64,000 nt of DNA from NCBI RefSeq assembly GCF_004331675.1, contig NZ_SJSN01000013.1, positions 62,001 to 126,000 on the forward strand, given 5' to 3'. Below the pieces are notes generated by a model. It saw only the letters and a list, made by a program, of their open reading frames with translations. It had not been told where the DNA came from and ran no database searches. Source of the DNA: Pedobacter frigidisoli. Its GTDB lineage: Bacteria; Bacteroidota; Bacteroidia; Sphingobacteriales; Sphingobacteriaceae. This document shows positions 26,338 through 36,647 of the stretch, piece by piece; the first letter of the stretch is position 1, and each line of letters begins with the position of its first letter. Both the position numbers and the translations under genes were made by a program.

Positions 26338-28560
26338 ATGAGTAAAATTTTACCAAAATTTTTAATCGTCTTTTTGACAGTTATCTTTTTTCTCACCAGT
26401 TGCAGAAAAAAAGAATTCGATGAGTTTTATGGCCGTCCAGAAAATTTGGGTGATCCCATTTATCAACAGCTTCAAGCCAAAGGAAACTTTACTCGATTTT
26501 TAGATTGTATCGATAAGGCAGGTTACAAGGAAACCTTAAGCACCGCAGGTTCTTGGACAATTTTTGCCCCGAATGATCAAGCATTTAATACTTACATGCA
26601 GGAGAATTCCATCACCGAGCTAAATGCAGATTTGGCCTCAAAAATCGTTCGTTACTCGATGATTTATGATGGTGAAAAAGTAGAACGCCTGAGTGATTTT
26701 TTCTCTGTAAAAGGATTTGTGAAGAACACCGCTTTCAGAAGAAGATCTGTTTATTACGATTTCGTTTACGATGGTTTGGATAAGGATGGTAAGGCCATTA
26801 AGGTTATCGATGTCAATCGCAACAATGGATATGTTGCTGGTGATTTTAACAATAAAAATATCACTTATTTCCTATCGCCGTTTATGGCTTTTTCTGGCCT
26901 ATCAGCTGCTGATTATAATTTCTTTTACCCAAATAGCACCTACAACGGAAATAACGTTGGTCCTGGTAAATTGGTAGATGGACAAACCAATATCATTGCC
27001 GAAAACGGTGTAATACACGTAGTGGATAAGGTATTAACGCCGCCACAAAGTATCGATCAATATATCAACCAAAAAACTGATTACAGTGTTTTTAAAAACC
27101 TGTTAGATAAGTTTGTTACTTATACCCTTAATGCAGATATCTCTCATCGTTATGAAGTACTTTCTGGTAAGCCAGCCAATGTTTATGTGAAAAACTACAG
27201 TACGCTATTGGCTTATGCGCCCAATAATGAAAATTATTTAAAAGCCGATGCAAACGATGCTCAATCAGGATCGTACAGCATTTTTGCCCCAACAAACAGT
27301 GCGGTAAATACTTATGCTAATACTGTTTTATTAAAGTATTGGAAAAAGAGGGGCGTTAATACGCTAAACGAATTGTACGTGGTTGCACCAGATGTAGTTA
27401 GGGATTTCGTAAACTCACACCTTTATGCAACAACAGTTTGGCCAACTAAATTTACAGCCACTACCAATGCATTGGGCGATGTTACCAAGCGCACCACAGC
27501 TGATGTGATTGATAGGCAAGCATTGAGTAATGGTTTTTTATATGGAATAAATAAGGCGCAAGATGCAAGTGTGTTTTCTACGGTATATGGCAACGTAAAC
27601 TTAGATCCAGACTACAGCATTATGAAACAGGCGTTGAGTTTCTTTGGATTAACCATACCCTTGAAAACGCCATCTTTAAAATATGTGGTGGTGATGATTT
27701 CGGATGTTACCTTAAGAAAAATGGGTTTTTCTTACGATCCATTTTTTGTAACGGCACCAATTCGTGGCGATGCGGTAGCTTTAAAGCGCATTCTTCAAAC
27801 ACATATTATCCCACTGGGCGATAGAGCTGTTCCAAACTTTACTTCAGGTTCTGGAATTTTAGAAGCATCTAATGGCGAATACATCAAATACGATAGAGGG
27901 AGATTAATTTCTTCTGGAACACAGGATAGCACCTTGGTTGCCAAGCAAACTATTCCAATCGATTCAATGAACACTACGCCAATTAATGGTGCGGCAGTTT
28001 ACGGTAAGGAGGCCTTAACCTATACAGTATTAAATATTGGCAAGCACATAGAAAAATATGGTACGTTACCTACCGATCCATACTATAACTTTTTTCAATA
28101 TTTAAACAATAGCGTAATGTACACAAAAGCTACAGGGGCCATTACTGGCTTAACAGATGGCGTTAACTATACTATTTTTATCCCAACAAATGCAGCAATA
28201 GTATTGGCTGTTAGAGCAGGTTTATTGCCGGGTAATGTAACTACGGGCGTTCCAAATTTTACTTCTACCGATGGTGTAGATATTACCAAGGTGAACAAGT
28301 TTCTTCAATACCACATTCTAAATAAAACAACCGTAGTGAGCGACGGGCAGAAAACTGGTGAATTCGAATCATTATTAAAAAACGATGGTGGCGATGCAGC
28401 AAAGATTACCGTAACCTTAAATACAACATCATCATTAATGCTTAGGGATGTAACCGGCGCAACAGTAAATGTATTATTAGGGGCTACAGATAGAAGTAAC
28501 GTGCTATCAAACAGAACGGTAATACACCAAATTAATGCTTACTTAAAATATCAATTCTAA
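26338..28560 (+). CDS. Multi-domain fasciclin (FAS1) lipoprotein
   Basis: About 740 aa. The ATG at 26338 is preferred to an in-frame GTG at 26311 because it starts the lipoprotein signal MSKILPKFLIVFLTVIFFL followed by the TSC lipobox. The first FAS1 domain (about residues 35-235) shows the signature SWTIFAPNDQAFNTYM and the closing GVIHVVDKVLTPP. A second has GSYSIFAPTNSAVNTY near 310, and the last has NYTIFIPTNAAIVLAV near 620 with a final VIHQINAYLKYQF. FAS1 domains are generally adhesion or binding modules. Placed first in an operon directly before SusC (5-bp gap), it probably acts on the cell surface as a glycan-binding or transporter-associated lipoprotein; that role is inference. Confidence 0.85.
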   Translation: MSKILPKFLIVFLTVIFFLTSCRKKEFDEFYGRPENLGDPIYQQLQAKGNFTRFLDCIDKAGYKETLSTAGSWTIFAPNDQAFNTYMQENSITELNADLASKIVRYSMIYDGEKVERLSDFFSVKGFVKNTAFRRRSVYYDFVYDGLDKDGKAIKVIDVNRNNGYVAGDFNNKNITYFLSPFMAFSGLSAADYNFFYPNSTYNGNNVGPGKLVDGQTNIIAENGVIHVVDKVLTPPQSIDQYINQKTDYSVFKNLLDKFVTYTLNADISHRYEVLSGKPANVYVKNYSTLLAYAPNNENYLKADANDAQSGSYSIFAPTNSAVNTYANTVLLKYWKKRGVNTLNELYVVAPDVVRDFVNSHLYATTVWPTKFTATTNALGDVTKRTTADVIDRQALSNGFLYGINKAQDASVFSTVYGNVNLDPDYSIMKQALSFFGLTIPLKTPSLKYVVVMISDVTLRKMGFSYDPFFVTAPIRGDAVALKRILQTHIIPLGDRAVPNFTSGSGILEASNGEYIKYDRGRLISSGTQDSTLVAKQTIPIDSMNTTPINGAAVYGKEALTYTVLNIGKHIEKYGTLPTDPYYNFFQYLNNSVMYTKATGAITGLTDGVNYTIFIPTNAAIVLAVRAGLLPGNVTTGVPNFTSTDGVDITKVNKFLQYHILNKTTVVSDGQKTGEFESLLKNDGGDAAKITVTLNTTSSLMLRDVTGATVNVLLGATDRSNVLSNRTVIHQINAYLKYQF

Positions 28561-28565
28561 CCAAT

Positions 28566-31500
28566 ATGACTAAAAAATATACTATTCATTTTTGTATTTT
28601 ATGCTGTTTCCTGTTGGTGAGCGCTATCTCAAATGCCCAGCAAATCAATTACGTAAAAGGAAAAATTATCGATAAAAAAGATAAACAACCAATTATTGGT
28701 GCTTCGGTTGTAATTGTTGATAAGGATCGCCGGGTAATAAAAGGTGTTTCATCAGATATTGATGGAAATTACTCCTTACCAGTTGCTGATAAAACTTATA
28801 GAATTTCAGTTTCTTACATCGGATATAAATCCACTGCTCCAATCGCCATTGATAAGGCAGTTATTAATTTTCAGTTAGAATCGTCTGATAATCAAATGGA
28901 TGAAGTTCAAATTGTGTCGAGAGCTAAAACGGATAATGGTAGCGGTATGAGTATCGATAAACGAGATCAAACCTCTGCTATTGGAACAATTAACGCAAAA
29001 GAATTAGAAGATATGCAGGCCGCATCTATCGATCAGGCTTTGCAGGGACGATTGGCAGGTTTGGATATTGCAGCCAGCAGTGGCGATCCAGGTGCGCCAA
29101 TGCAGATCAGGATTCGTGGTACCTCTTCTATTAATGGTGCCGTAGATCCGCTTATCGTTGTTGATGGTATGCCTTACGATATTACCATTCCATCTGATTT
29201 TAACTTCGCAACTTCTGATGAAAATAATTATGGTCAACTATTAAACATTGCACCATCTGATATTAAGGATATTAGTGTGTTAAAAGATGCCGCCGCAACT
29301 GCAATTTGGGGCTCGAGGGCTGCAAATGGGGTTTTGGTAATTAACACCAAAAGAGGCGCAATGGGGCCGCCAAATATTTCGTATAATTTCAAAGGTTCTT
29401 ATTCAAAACAGCCGAGTGCCATACCAATGTTAAATGGTAATCAATACTCTTCTTTGATTTTGGAAGAATTCTATAACGCCAATCGTCAGTTTTCTACCTC
29501 AGATTTTGCAAAGGAATTTCAGTACGATAAAAACGATCCTTATAACTATTACAATTACAGTAATAATACAGATTGGTTACAATCCATTACAAGAATTGGT
29601 TATTTGCAAGATCATAATTTATCAATCTCTGGTGGAGGTGAAAAGGCCAGGTATCGTGCCTCACTAAACTATTTTAATCAAGAGGGAACTACAAAGGGAA
29701 CCAGTTTAGGTCGTTTAAGTGCAAGGGTGAACTTAGATTATATTCTATCTACAAAAATCCGTTTCAGTGCAGATATTGCTTATACGCATATCGATAATCA
29801 AAATTTATATTCCACACGTGTAAGAGATGTGGCCTATAACAAGATGCCCAATCAAGCAGTTTACGAATATGATGAATATGGCAATTTAACTTCAAACTAT
29901 TTTAGTCCTGCAGTTACTGCACAAGGTTTATACGCAGGTACTTATAATCCATTAGCTATGGTTATGGCTGCAAGCAACAGTCAACTCGGCGAAAGGGTTA
30001 TACCAAAATTTGGATTGCAATATCAAATCATTCCTGATCTCTTAAGATTAAATGCCAACTTTCAGGCAGACATTAACAATACCAAGGTAAAAACGTTTCT
30101 ACCACAAATTGCAACGGGCAGACCATTTACAGAAGCGGTTGTAAACTCGGCAGGAGATTCTGATGGCGATTCCTTTACGATGGCTACAAACATCACTTTA
30201 GCCTACACACCAAAACTGGGTAAAAAACACGATTTAATTGCTTTTGCAAGATTTGATAGTAACGATAGTAGAAGAACCGGACAAGGGATGTTTACAACAA
30301 ATACAGCATCTTCTTACTTGGCAGATCCATCAATTGATAGCAGAACGAACGGAAACGGATCGGCATACTCATCGTATGCACAGAGTCGCTCAGTTGGTTT
30401 GTTGTTAAATGCACAATACAAATTTTTAGATCGCTACATCTTCAACGCAGGTATTAGAGGAGATGGAAACTCTAAATTCGGACCGAATAACCGTTATGGT
30501 TTGTTCCCATCAGCTTCGTTTCGTTGGCGTGTTTCTGGCGAACCTTTTATGGCAAAAGCCAATAAGTATATCGATGATTTAAGTTTTAGAGCAAGTTATG
30601 GTATTGTTGGTAATGCACCGCGTAACGATTATTCATACCTAAATACTTATCAAAATTACGGTTTCAGTTATTTGGGAACGGCTGGTGTTTATCCTACAAA
30701 TATCGAATTATCCGATTTACGTTGGGAAAAAGTAGCACAATCTAACGTAGGCTTAACCATCGTTTTACTAAATAATAGATTAAATGTTGATGTTGATGTT
30801 TACCGTAAGCGTACAACCGATTTGTTCTATCCTGGTATTCAAATTCCTACATATAATGGCTATAATGGTATTGATATGAACGTTGGTACAATGGATAACC
30901 AAGGTTGGGAATTTGCATTTAACTACACACCAGTGAGAAGTAAGAAACTTAGAATAGATTTCAGTTTCAATATTTCGCATAACGAAAATATTATTCGTGA
31001 GATTGATCCACTTTATCCTAGGGAAAATGGCGGAAAAATCACCAATAACAACACTTTTAAGGTATATCTTCAAGAAAATAATCCATTCGGTTCTTTTTAT
31101 GGATTTAAATATAAGGGCGTTTATAAGGATGCGAACTCAACTATTGCATTAGATGAAAGTGGTAACCAAATAATCGGCCCTAACGGACAGAAAATATTTA
31201 TGCGTTTCGCTTATCCATCAATAGATTATGTTTTCCAACCGGGTGATGCCATGTACGAGGACATTAACCATGATGGGAATATTGATTACAAGGACATTAT
31301 TTACTTGGGAAATAGTAATCCAAATTTAACAGGTGGTTTTGGTACAGGTATAACACTAAATGGAAACATTAGGTTTGGTGCCAATTTTAGTTATAGAACA
31401 GGTTATCAAATCATTAACGGAACTAAAATTACCACCACCAATATGTATGGGTTTAACAATCAAAGTACCGCTGTGTTGCGTCGTTGGAAATCTGAGGGAG

Positions 31501-31817
31501 ATATAACTGATATTCCAAGGGCAACTTATGGTACGGGATACAATTTTCTAGGCTCTGATAGGTATGTTGAGGATGGATCTTATTTACGCTTACGAAGCAT
31601 TACCATGAAATATGATTTTAACAAAAGCTTCCTAAAGCGCATAGGTATGAAAGGGTTAAGTGCAAACTTGATGATGGAAAATGTATTAACATTTACTAAA
31701 TATACAGGACAAGATCCTGAGGTTCCGGTTAAGCTTTCTGCATTTTCAACAGTTATCGATAATTCTACAACACCTCCAATAAAAACAGTTACACTCGGTT
31801 TAACCGCTAATTTCTAA
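28566..31817 (+). CDS. SusC/RagA-type TonB-dependent oligosaccharide transporter 1
   Basis: A 1083-aa outer-membrane receptor. After the signal peptide (ending SAISNAQ) comes a carboxypeptidase-like regulatory beta-sandwich (VKGKIIDKKDKQPIIGASVV). The plug domain carries the SusC signature (ALQGRLAGLDIAASSGDPG, IRIRGTSSINGAVDPLIVVD, VLKDAAATAIWGSRAANGV). The C-terminal 22-strand barrel ends TVTLGLTANF with the terminal Phe expected for outer-membrane insertion. It would import pectic oligosaccharides using TonB energy, capped by the SusD encoded 11 bp downstream. It is coupled to the FAS1 gene upstream. Substrate is inferred from the surrounding enzymes only. Confidence 0.95.
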   Translation: MTKKYTIHFCILCCFLLVSAISNAQQINYVKGKIIDKKDKQPIIGASVVIVDKDRRVIKGVSSDIDGNYSLPVADKTYRISVSYIGYKSTAPIAIDKAVINFQLESSDNQMDEVQIVSRAKTDNGSGMSIDKRDQTSAIGTINAKELEDMQAASIDQALQGRLAGLDIAASSGDPGAPMQIRIRGTSSINGAVDPLIVVDGMPYDITIPSDFNFATSDENNYGQLLNIAPSDIKDISVLKDAAATAIWGSRAANGVLVINTKRGAMGPPNISYNFKGSYSKQPSAIPMLNGNQYSSLILEEFYNANRQFSTSDFAKEFQYDKNDPYNYYNYSNNTDWLQSITRIGYLQDHNLSISGGGEKARYRASLNYFNQEGTTKGTSLGRLSARVNLDYILSTKIRFSADIAYTHIDNQNLYSTRVRDVAYNKMPNQAVYEYDEYGNLTSNYFSPAVTAQGLYAGTYNPLAMVMAASNSQLGERVIPKFGLQYQIIPDLLRLNANFQADINNTKVKTFLPQIATGRPFTEAVVNSAGDSDGDSFTMATNITLAYTPKLGKKHDLIAFARFDSNDSRRTGQGMFTTNTASSYLADPSIDSRTNGNGSAYSSYAQSRSVGLLLNAQYKFLDRYIFNAGIRGDGNSKFGPNNRYGLFPSASFRWRVSGEPFMAKANKYIDDLSFRASYGIVGNAPRNDYSYLNTYQNYGFSYLGTAGVYPTNIELSDLRWEKVAQSNVGLTIVLLNNRLNVDVDVYRKRTTDLFYPGIQIPTYNGYNGIDMNVGTMDNQGWEFAFNYTPVRSKKLRIDFSFNISHNENIIREIDPLYPRENGGKITNNNTFKVYLQENNPFGSFYGFKYKGVYKDANSTIALDESGNQIIGPNGQKIFMRFAYPSIDYVFQPGDAMYEDINHDGNIDYKDIIYLGNSNPNLTGGFGTGITLNGNIRFGANFSYRTGYQIINGTKITTTNMYGFNNQSTAVLRRWKSEGDITDIPRATYGTGYNFLGSDRYVEDGSYLRLRSITMKYDFNKSFLKRIGMKGLSANLMMENVLTFTKYTGQDPEVPVKLSAFSTVIDNSTTPPIKTVTLGLTANF

Positions 31818-31828
31818 TCAGCCGTAAA

Positions 31829-33313
31829 ATGAAGAAAATTATATATAGTACTGGTATAATCATGATGCTGATCATGTCTACATCTTGTAAGAAATGGTTG
31901 GATTTACAGCCTCGAGATGGAATTACGCGTCAGGGGTTTTGGAAAACGAAGGAAGATATCCAAGCTGCGGTTGCTGGCTGTTATGCTTCCTTACTTTCGG
32001 CACCACCAACAGCTGGCGATAGGGCCTTAACTGAGAATATTTTTATGTTCGGAGAAATGCGGGCTGATATGATCGATGCTGGTCCGGGCGGTTCGAATGA
32101 AGAAAAAGATATTTTTGATGTTAACATTGTAGAAAGCAATACCATTAGCAGATGGTCGTCTTTTTATCGCACCATAAACTACTGCAACATTGTTTTAGAT
32201 TATGCACCAGCAGTTAAGGACAATGATCCAACATTAACAGATGCGCAATTGAATGCTTCTCTAAGTGAGGTTTTAGCGCTTAGAAGTATGATGTATTTCT
32301 ACTTAGTTAAGAGTTTTAGGGATGTTCCCTTAAAACTTACGTCAACCTCAAAAGATACCGATTTACAGGATTTGCCAAAAACAGCGGGTGCTGATATCTT
32401 AACTCAAATCGTATCTGACCTTAAAAAGGCCGAAGCTGGCGCAGTAACCACTTATGGTAATACAGTAGCCGATAAAGGTAGAGTAACTAAGTTTACGGTA
32501 AATGCACTTTTGGCCGATGTTTATTTATGGATGGATAATTACACGGCCTGTTTAGCGGAATGTGAAAAAATTATCAATTCTCAGCGATATGCATTGCAAT
32601 CTGCCGGCTCATCTTGGTTCTTTAATGTTTTTTATACAGGAAGTTCTACTGAAACTATTTTTGAGTTCAACAATCAGCAATCTACCGGTGCAATAAACAA
32701 TGTTTTTTACAGTCTTTTGGTTCAATCGAGAAAACGCTTTATCGCTTCTAGTTATGTACAAAGTGAAATCTTTTCTCCTGATGATGTAGATCCCGATAGG
32801 ATTTATGATATCCGAGGTGATAATTTTTACCGTACTTCTGATTTCAGCATTACAAAATGGGGAACTGAAAATCCATCATATGTAAACTGGCAGGCTTATC
32901 GATTATCTGATATTTTATTGTTAAAAGCAGAGGCATTGGCACAAACAAATGGAGGTACCGAGGCATTGCAGATTATTAGCGAAATCAGATTAAAGAGAAA
33001 TGCTGTAGCTACAACTGCTCAATCTCCAGATCCAAATGATAAGGATGGCATTTGCGATTATATTTTGGCCGAGCGTTCTCGTGAGTTTGCCTTTGAAGGT
33101 AAACGTTGGTTCGATATTTTAAGGATGGCCAAACGCGATAATTATAGAAGATTAGATATTATTTTAAATATGGTGGCGCAAACTGTTTCACCTGCCTTAC
33201 AGCAATCTGCAATTACAAAATACAGAGATTACAATAGCCATTACTTTCCAATTTTTGAGCAGGAGCTATTTGCTGATCCAAAACTTGTTCAAAATCCATT
33301 TTACAACAAATAA
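31829..33313 (+). CDS. SusD/RagB-type glycan-binding lipoprotein 1
   Basis: A 494-aa partner of the SusC encoded just upstream. Its lipobox is in IMSTSCKKWLDLQP. The TPR-rich SusD fold is recognisable from CYASLL near the start, the helix ALRSMMYFYLVKSFRDVPL, the ADVYLWMDNY segment and the C-terminal DYILAERSREFAFEGKRWFD motif. SusD proteins sit on top of the SusC barrel and capture oligosaccharides. It lies 11 bp after SusC and 8 bp before the next FAS1 gene, so the set is one operon. Confidence 0.95.
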   Translation: MKKIIYSTGIIMMLIMSTSCKKWLDLQPRDGITRQGFWKTKEDIQAAVAGCYASLLSAPPTAGDRALTENIFMFGEMRADMIDAGPGGSNEEKDIFDVNIVESNTISRWSSFYRTINYCNIVLDYAPAVKDNDPTLTDAQLNASLSEVLALRSMMYFYLVKSFRDVPLKLTSTSKDTDLQDLPKTAGADILTQIVSDLKKAEAGAVTTYGNTVADKGRVTKFTVNALLADVYLWMDNYTACLAECEKIINSQRYALQSAGSSWFFNVFYTGSSTETIFEFNNQQSTGAINNVFYSLLVQSRKRFIASSYVQSEIFSPDDVDPDRIYDIRGDNFYRTSDFSITKWGTENPSYVNWQAYRLSDILLLKAEALAQTNGGTEALQIISEIRLKRNAVATTAQSPDPNDKDGICDYILAERSREFAFEGKRWFDILRMAKRDNYRRLDIILNMVAQTVSPALQQSAITKYRDYNSHYFPIFEQELFADPKLVQNPFYNK

Positions 33314-33321
33314 AATATAGC

Positions 33322-35133
33322 ATGATGAAAAATAATTTAAATGTCCGCAACATAACCATCATGATGGTTGTATTAGCTTTTACATTTGTGTTTATAAATG
33401 CTTGTAAGAGAGAATCGTACACGTTGGCTACTACCGATGATGTTAATATAACTGGCTACCTCGATCGCTATCCTGATCAGTTTTCGTTAATGAAACAAAT
33501 TATCGATCGCTCGGGTACCACAGGTTTTTTAGGGGCTTATGGCAAATACACTTTATTTACACCAAACAATACTGCAGTTACCGAATGGTTAAAAAGTAAA
33601 GGCAAGGCAGCAGTTGCCGATTTATCAGTAGAAGAGGCAAAGGACATGGTGAAATTTCACATCCTTCCAGATACGGTAGCCACCAACAGATTTACCGATG
33701 GAAAACTTGCACAGGTTACCTTATACGGCCAATATCTTCAAACTGGAGCAGTTAATCAAGGTGGAACCACAAGTTTCATTGTAAATAAACTTGCCAAAAT
33801 TACCAAATCGAATATTAGGGTTGGTAATGGAATTATTCATGTAATGGATCATGTACTTTTACCGGCAACGTTAAGTTTGGCAAAAAGCGTAGAGGCAAAT
33901 GCCAGATATACTTATTTTGCCCAGGCATTAAAGGAAACGGGTTTTTACGATTCGCTAAATGTATCGCAGGCTGCAGTGGTAGATACAACCCGTAGGTTTC
34001 AAACTTTAATTCTAGAATCTGATTCGGCACTTAAAGCAGCTGGTTTTTCAAGCTATGCAAGCTTTAAAAGTCGCTATTCAAAAACAGGAAATCCTAAAAG
34101 TCATACCGATAGTTTGTGGCTTTACATGGCTTACCACATTTCTACCGGACCAACTTACACCCCAGATATTATTACTTCGCCAGCAATTTATACGCTTGCA
34201 CCAAAAGAGATTATCACTACGAAATTTTCAGGACAAAGTATTTTGTTGAATGAAGATGAATTTAATGGCATTGTAGAACCTGGTGTTGAAATTAACAGAA
34301 CTTATAGTGATGTTACTGCTGCAAATGGTGTACAACATGAGGTTAAGAAACCATTTAGTATAAAAGTACGTGTTCAGGCAGCGGTATTTTTTGATGTGGG
34401 CGATCAGCCAGAGTTGAGGGCAAATCCAAAATGGAGAGGAGCTTCTGCTGCAAGTATTTTTATTATTGCAAACGGTAGTAGTACTTTGCAGGGTATGCTC
34501 TTCAATAATCCGGCGAAATTAACTACGCCAACTCAATATGATTATGTTACGGTTCCTGCAACACCACGAAGATATAACGGTAACGATTTTTTAAACCTTT
34601 CTGTTGGGCCGAATACCGCTCGTGCACAATGGTTAGAAATTAAAACGCCAATGTTGGTAAAAGGCAAATACAAAATTTGGGTTTGCTATGCACAAAACGG
34701 AAACGGAGCGATAACCCAAGTTGGTGTTGATGTTGGTAGAACTGGAGAGCAAATACTTCCTAATTTGGTCGATTTCAGACAAAGTCTTTCAGCATCTGGA
34801 GTGGTTACGGCAAATTCTGCATTGGCTTCTGCAGATCCACTGATGTTAACCAACGGATTTAAAAGGTACATTGCCACTACGGCAGAATATGCTGGAACCT
34901 TGAGAGGTGAGCAGGGTGTAACTGGTACCGGTTGGGATACCATGACTGGCCGTTTGGTTGGTACTGCAGATATTCAAACCACAGATAGACATTGGGTTAG
35001 GTTCACCATGATTCCGGGAGGAAGAGAATCTAATAACAATACTTGGATAGATATGATTCACTTTATTCCGGTAGATGCTGATCAAAACTATCCTCGATTT
35101 TCAACTTCAGCTACACAATTTAAAAGACCTTAA
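33322..35133 (+). CDS. FAS1-domain lipoprotein with C-terminal beta-sandwich, copy 2
   Basis: A 603-aa lipoprotein (lipobox FINACKRESY). One fasciclin domain occupies about residues 45-190, with KYTLFTPNNTAVTEWLKSKG and the closing NGIIHVMDHVLLPA. A second, looser FAS1-like stretch follows (ARYTYFAQALKETGFYDSL). The C-terminal 250 residues (VRVQAAVFFDVGDQPELRAN, KGKYKIWVCYAQNG, HWVRFTMIPGGRESNNNTW) look like a beta-sandwich that could bind carbohydrate; from recall this architecture recurs beside SusC/SusD in Sphingobacteriaceae. It occupies the position where other Sus loci encode surface glycan-binding proteins. An ATG one codon later (33325) is equally possible as start. Function is inferred from position. 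Confidence 0.8.
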   Translation: MMKNNLNVRNITIMMVVLAFTFVFINACKRESYTLATTDDVNITGYLDRYPDQFSLMKQIIDRSGTTGFLGAYGKYTLFTPNNTAVTEWLKSKGKAAVADLSVEEAKDMVKFHILPDTVATNRFTDGKLAQVTLYGQYLQTGAVNQGGTTSFIVNKLAKITKSNIRVGNGIIHVMDHVLLPATLSLAKSVEANARYTYFAQALKETGFYDSLNVSQAAVVDTTRRFQTLILESDSALKAAGFSSYASFKSRYSKTGNPKSHTDSLWLYMAYHISTGPTYTPDIITSPAIYTLAPKEIITTKFSGQSILLNEDEFNGIVEPGVEINRTYSDVTAANGVQHEVKKPFSIKVRVQAAVFFDVGDQPELRANPKWRGASAASIFIIANGSSTLQGMLFNNPAKLTTPTQYDYVTVPATPRRYNGNDFLNLSVGPNTARAQWLEIKTPMLVKGKYKIWVCYAQNGNGAITQVGVDVGRTGEQILPNLVDFRQSLSASGVVTANSALASADPLMLTNGFKRYIATTAEYAGTLRGEQGVTGTGWDTMTGRLVGTADIQTTDRHWVRFTMIPGGRESNNNTWIDMIHFIPVDADQNYPRFSTSATQFKRP

Positions 35134-35135
35134 TA

Positions 35136-35163
35136 TTTTATCGGGTAGCAATGCCCGGTAAAA
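35136..35163 (+). other. Stable intra-operon hairpin
   Basis: TTTTATCGGG (35136-35145) pairs with CCCGGTAAAA (35154-35163) over 10 bp with one G-U pair and an 8-nt loop. It begins 2 nt after the stop of the preceding FAS1 gene. No U-tract follows, so it is more likely an mRNA-stability or attenuation element than a full terminator. Confidence 0.55.
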
Positions 35164-35181
35164 ATATCCTAACCAAATAAG

Positions 35182-36618
35182 ATGTTGCAAATGAAAAAAT
35201 ATATACAAAATTCCTTATTAATGCTAATGGTAATTTTTGGGCTAAGTGGCTGCAAAAATGTCATGGATGAGCATGTTGAGGTAGTCAATGCAGATAACAC
35301 AATTGATCTTGTACAGAAAATAGCTGCTCAACCGAACTTAAGCAAGTTTAGCGAATATGTAAAAAGTACAGGATATGATCAGTTACTTTCATCTTCTCAA
35401 AACTATACCGTTTGGGCACCCACAAACGAAGCGCTGGCAACATTAAACGCTTCCATTACTGGCGATGCTGCAAAATTGAAAGACTTTGTTGCCAACCATA
35501 TTGCCCTTACTACAATTGCGGCATCAAAAAGCCCGATGGATACGGCAAGAGTGAGTTTAATCAATAAAAAATATGCCACCATTATAGGCGATAAATTCGA
35601 AGAAGCGACCATTGTTGGAGCAGGAAAATTTGTTAAAAATGGTGCCTTATATATTTTGGATAAACCAGTTCCAACGAAATTAAATGTATGGGATTATATG
35701 CTGACCAGCACCGATGCGCCATTGCAAACCAATTACATCAGCAATATTTCTACCATGGTTATCGATTCTGCAAATGCAACCATTATCGGTTATAGCAGTT
35801 TAGGTAGGCCAATATTTGCGCCAAATCCGCCAATGGTTTCGAGAAATGCTTATTGGAGTACAGTTGCAGATTTAAGAACCGAAAGTCAGCAATTTACTTT
35901 CTTTATGCTTCAAGATCCCGCATTTACAAGTGAAGCAAATAGACTAACACCGTATTTTTCAATCAATGATAAATTTTCCTTAGTTCGTGATTTTACCGTT
36001 AGGGGATTATATACTCAAGATAAATTACCTGATACATTGTTATCTACAAGAGGCGTTAAAATCCCAATTTCTAAGGCATCGATAGTAAAATCTTACCGGG
36101 CCAGTAATGGCATCGTTTATGTCATGAGCGCCTTGCCGTTCAGAATAAAAGATAAAGTACCAGTTTTTAAGATTGAGGGAGAAAGTCCGAATAGTTTCAG
36201 AACTGATAAGACAGGAAATACACTTTACCGGTTAAAATTGGATAACAATGGTCTAGCTTATAAAGATATTGAGGTCTATAATCATGCTTTCGCAGAATAT
36301 TATGTAGAGTATTTTAAAACGGCAGTTCCGCTGGTTAAATATAAGGTTTATGCAAGGGCAATTTCTGGAGGCATAGGCGATTCTCAGGTAGCTAATTTTA
36401 CGCAACGTTATTTCATCCAAAACCCAACAACACTTGCTTACGATCTTTTTGCCACGCAAATAGTAACGCCATTAAATTACAATGAGGTTTATTTAGGTGA
36501 TTTTACACCCCAACAATTTGGATCGCTCAGCTTAAGATTAACCGCTGCTAATAGTACAGCAGTAAATGTAAATACGCTCATCTTGGATTATTTGAGGTTC
36601 GAACCTATTCTTCCTTAA
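35182..36618 (+). CDS. FAS1-domain lipoprotein, copy 3
   Basis: A 478-aa lipoprotein with the lipobox GLSGCKNVMDEH. The ATG at 35191 would give a tighter signal (MKKYIQNSLLMLMVIFGLSG, then C) and may be the true start. A single FAS1 domain spans about residues 35-165, with NYTVWAPTNEALATLNASI and the closing KNGALYILDKPVP. The rest, including the C-terminal half, is predicted beta-rich and ends NVNTLILDYLRFEPILP, reminiscent of binding modules at the C-terminus of copy 2. It precedes the second SusC gene by 29 bp, mirroring the FAS1-SusC order at the start of the operon. Probably surface exposed; ligand unknown. Confidence 0.8.
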   Translation: MLQMKKYIQNSLLMLMVIFGLSGCKNVMDEHVEVVNADNTIDLVQKIAAQPNLSKFSEYVKSTGYDQLLSSSQNYTVWAPTNEALATLNASITGDAAKLKDFVANHIALTTIAASKSPMDTARVSLINKKYATIIGDKFEEATIVGAGKFVKNGALYILDKPVPTKLNVWDYMLTSTDAPLQTNYISNISTMVIDSANATIIGYSSLGRPIFAPNPPMVSRNAYWSTVADLRTESQQFTFFMLQDPAFTSEANRLTPYFSINDKFSLVRDFTVRGLYTQDKLPDTLLSTRGVKIPISKASIVKSYRASNGIVYVMSALPFRIKDKVPVFKIEGESPNSFRTDKTGNTLYRLKLDNNGLAYKDIEVYNHAFAEYYVEYFKTAVPLVKYKVYARAISGGIGDSQVANFTQRYFIQNPTTLAYDLFATQIVTPLNYNEVYLGDFTPQQFGSLSLRLTAANSTAVNVNTLILDYLRFEPILP

Positions 36619-36647
36619 TCAAATAAATCTGACTCAAAAAACTGACT

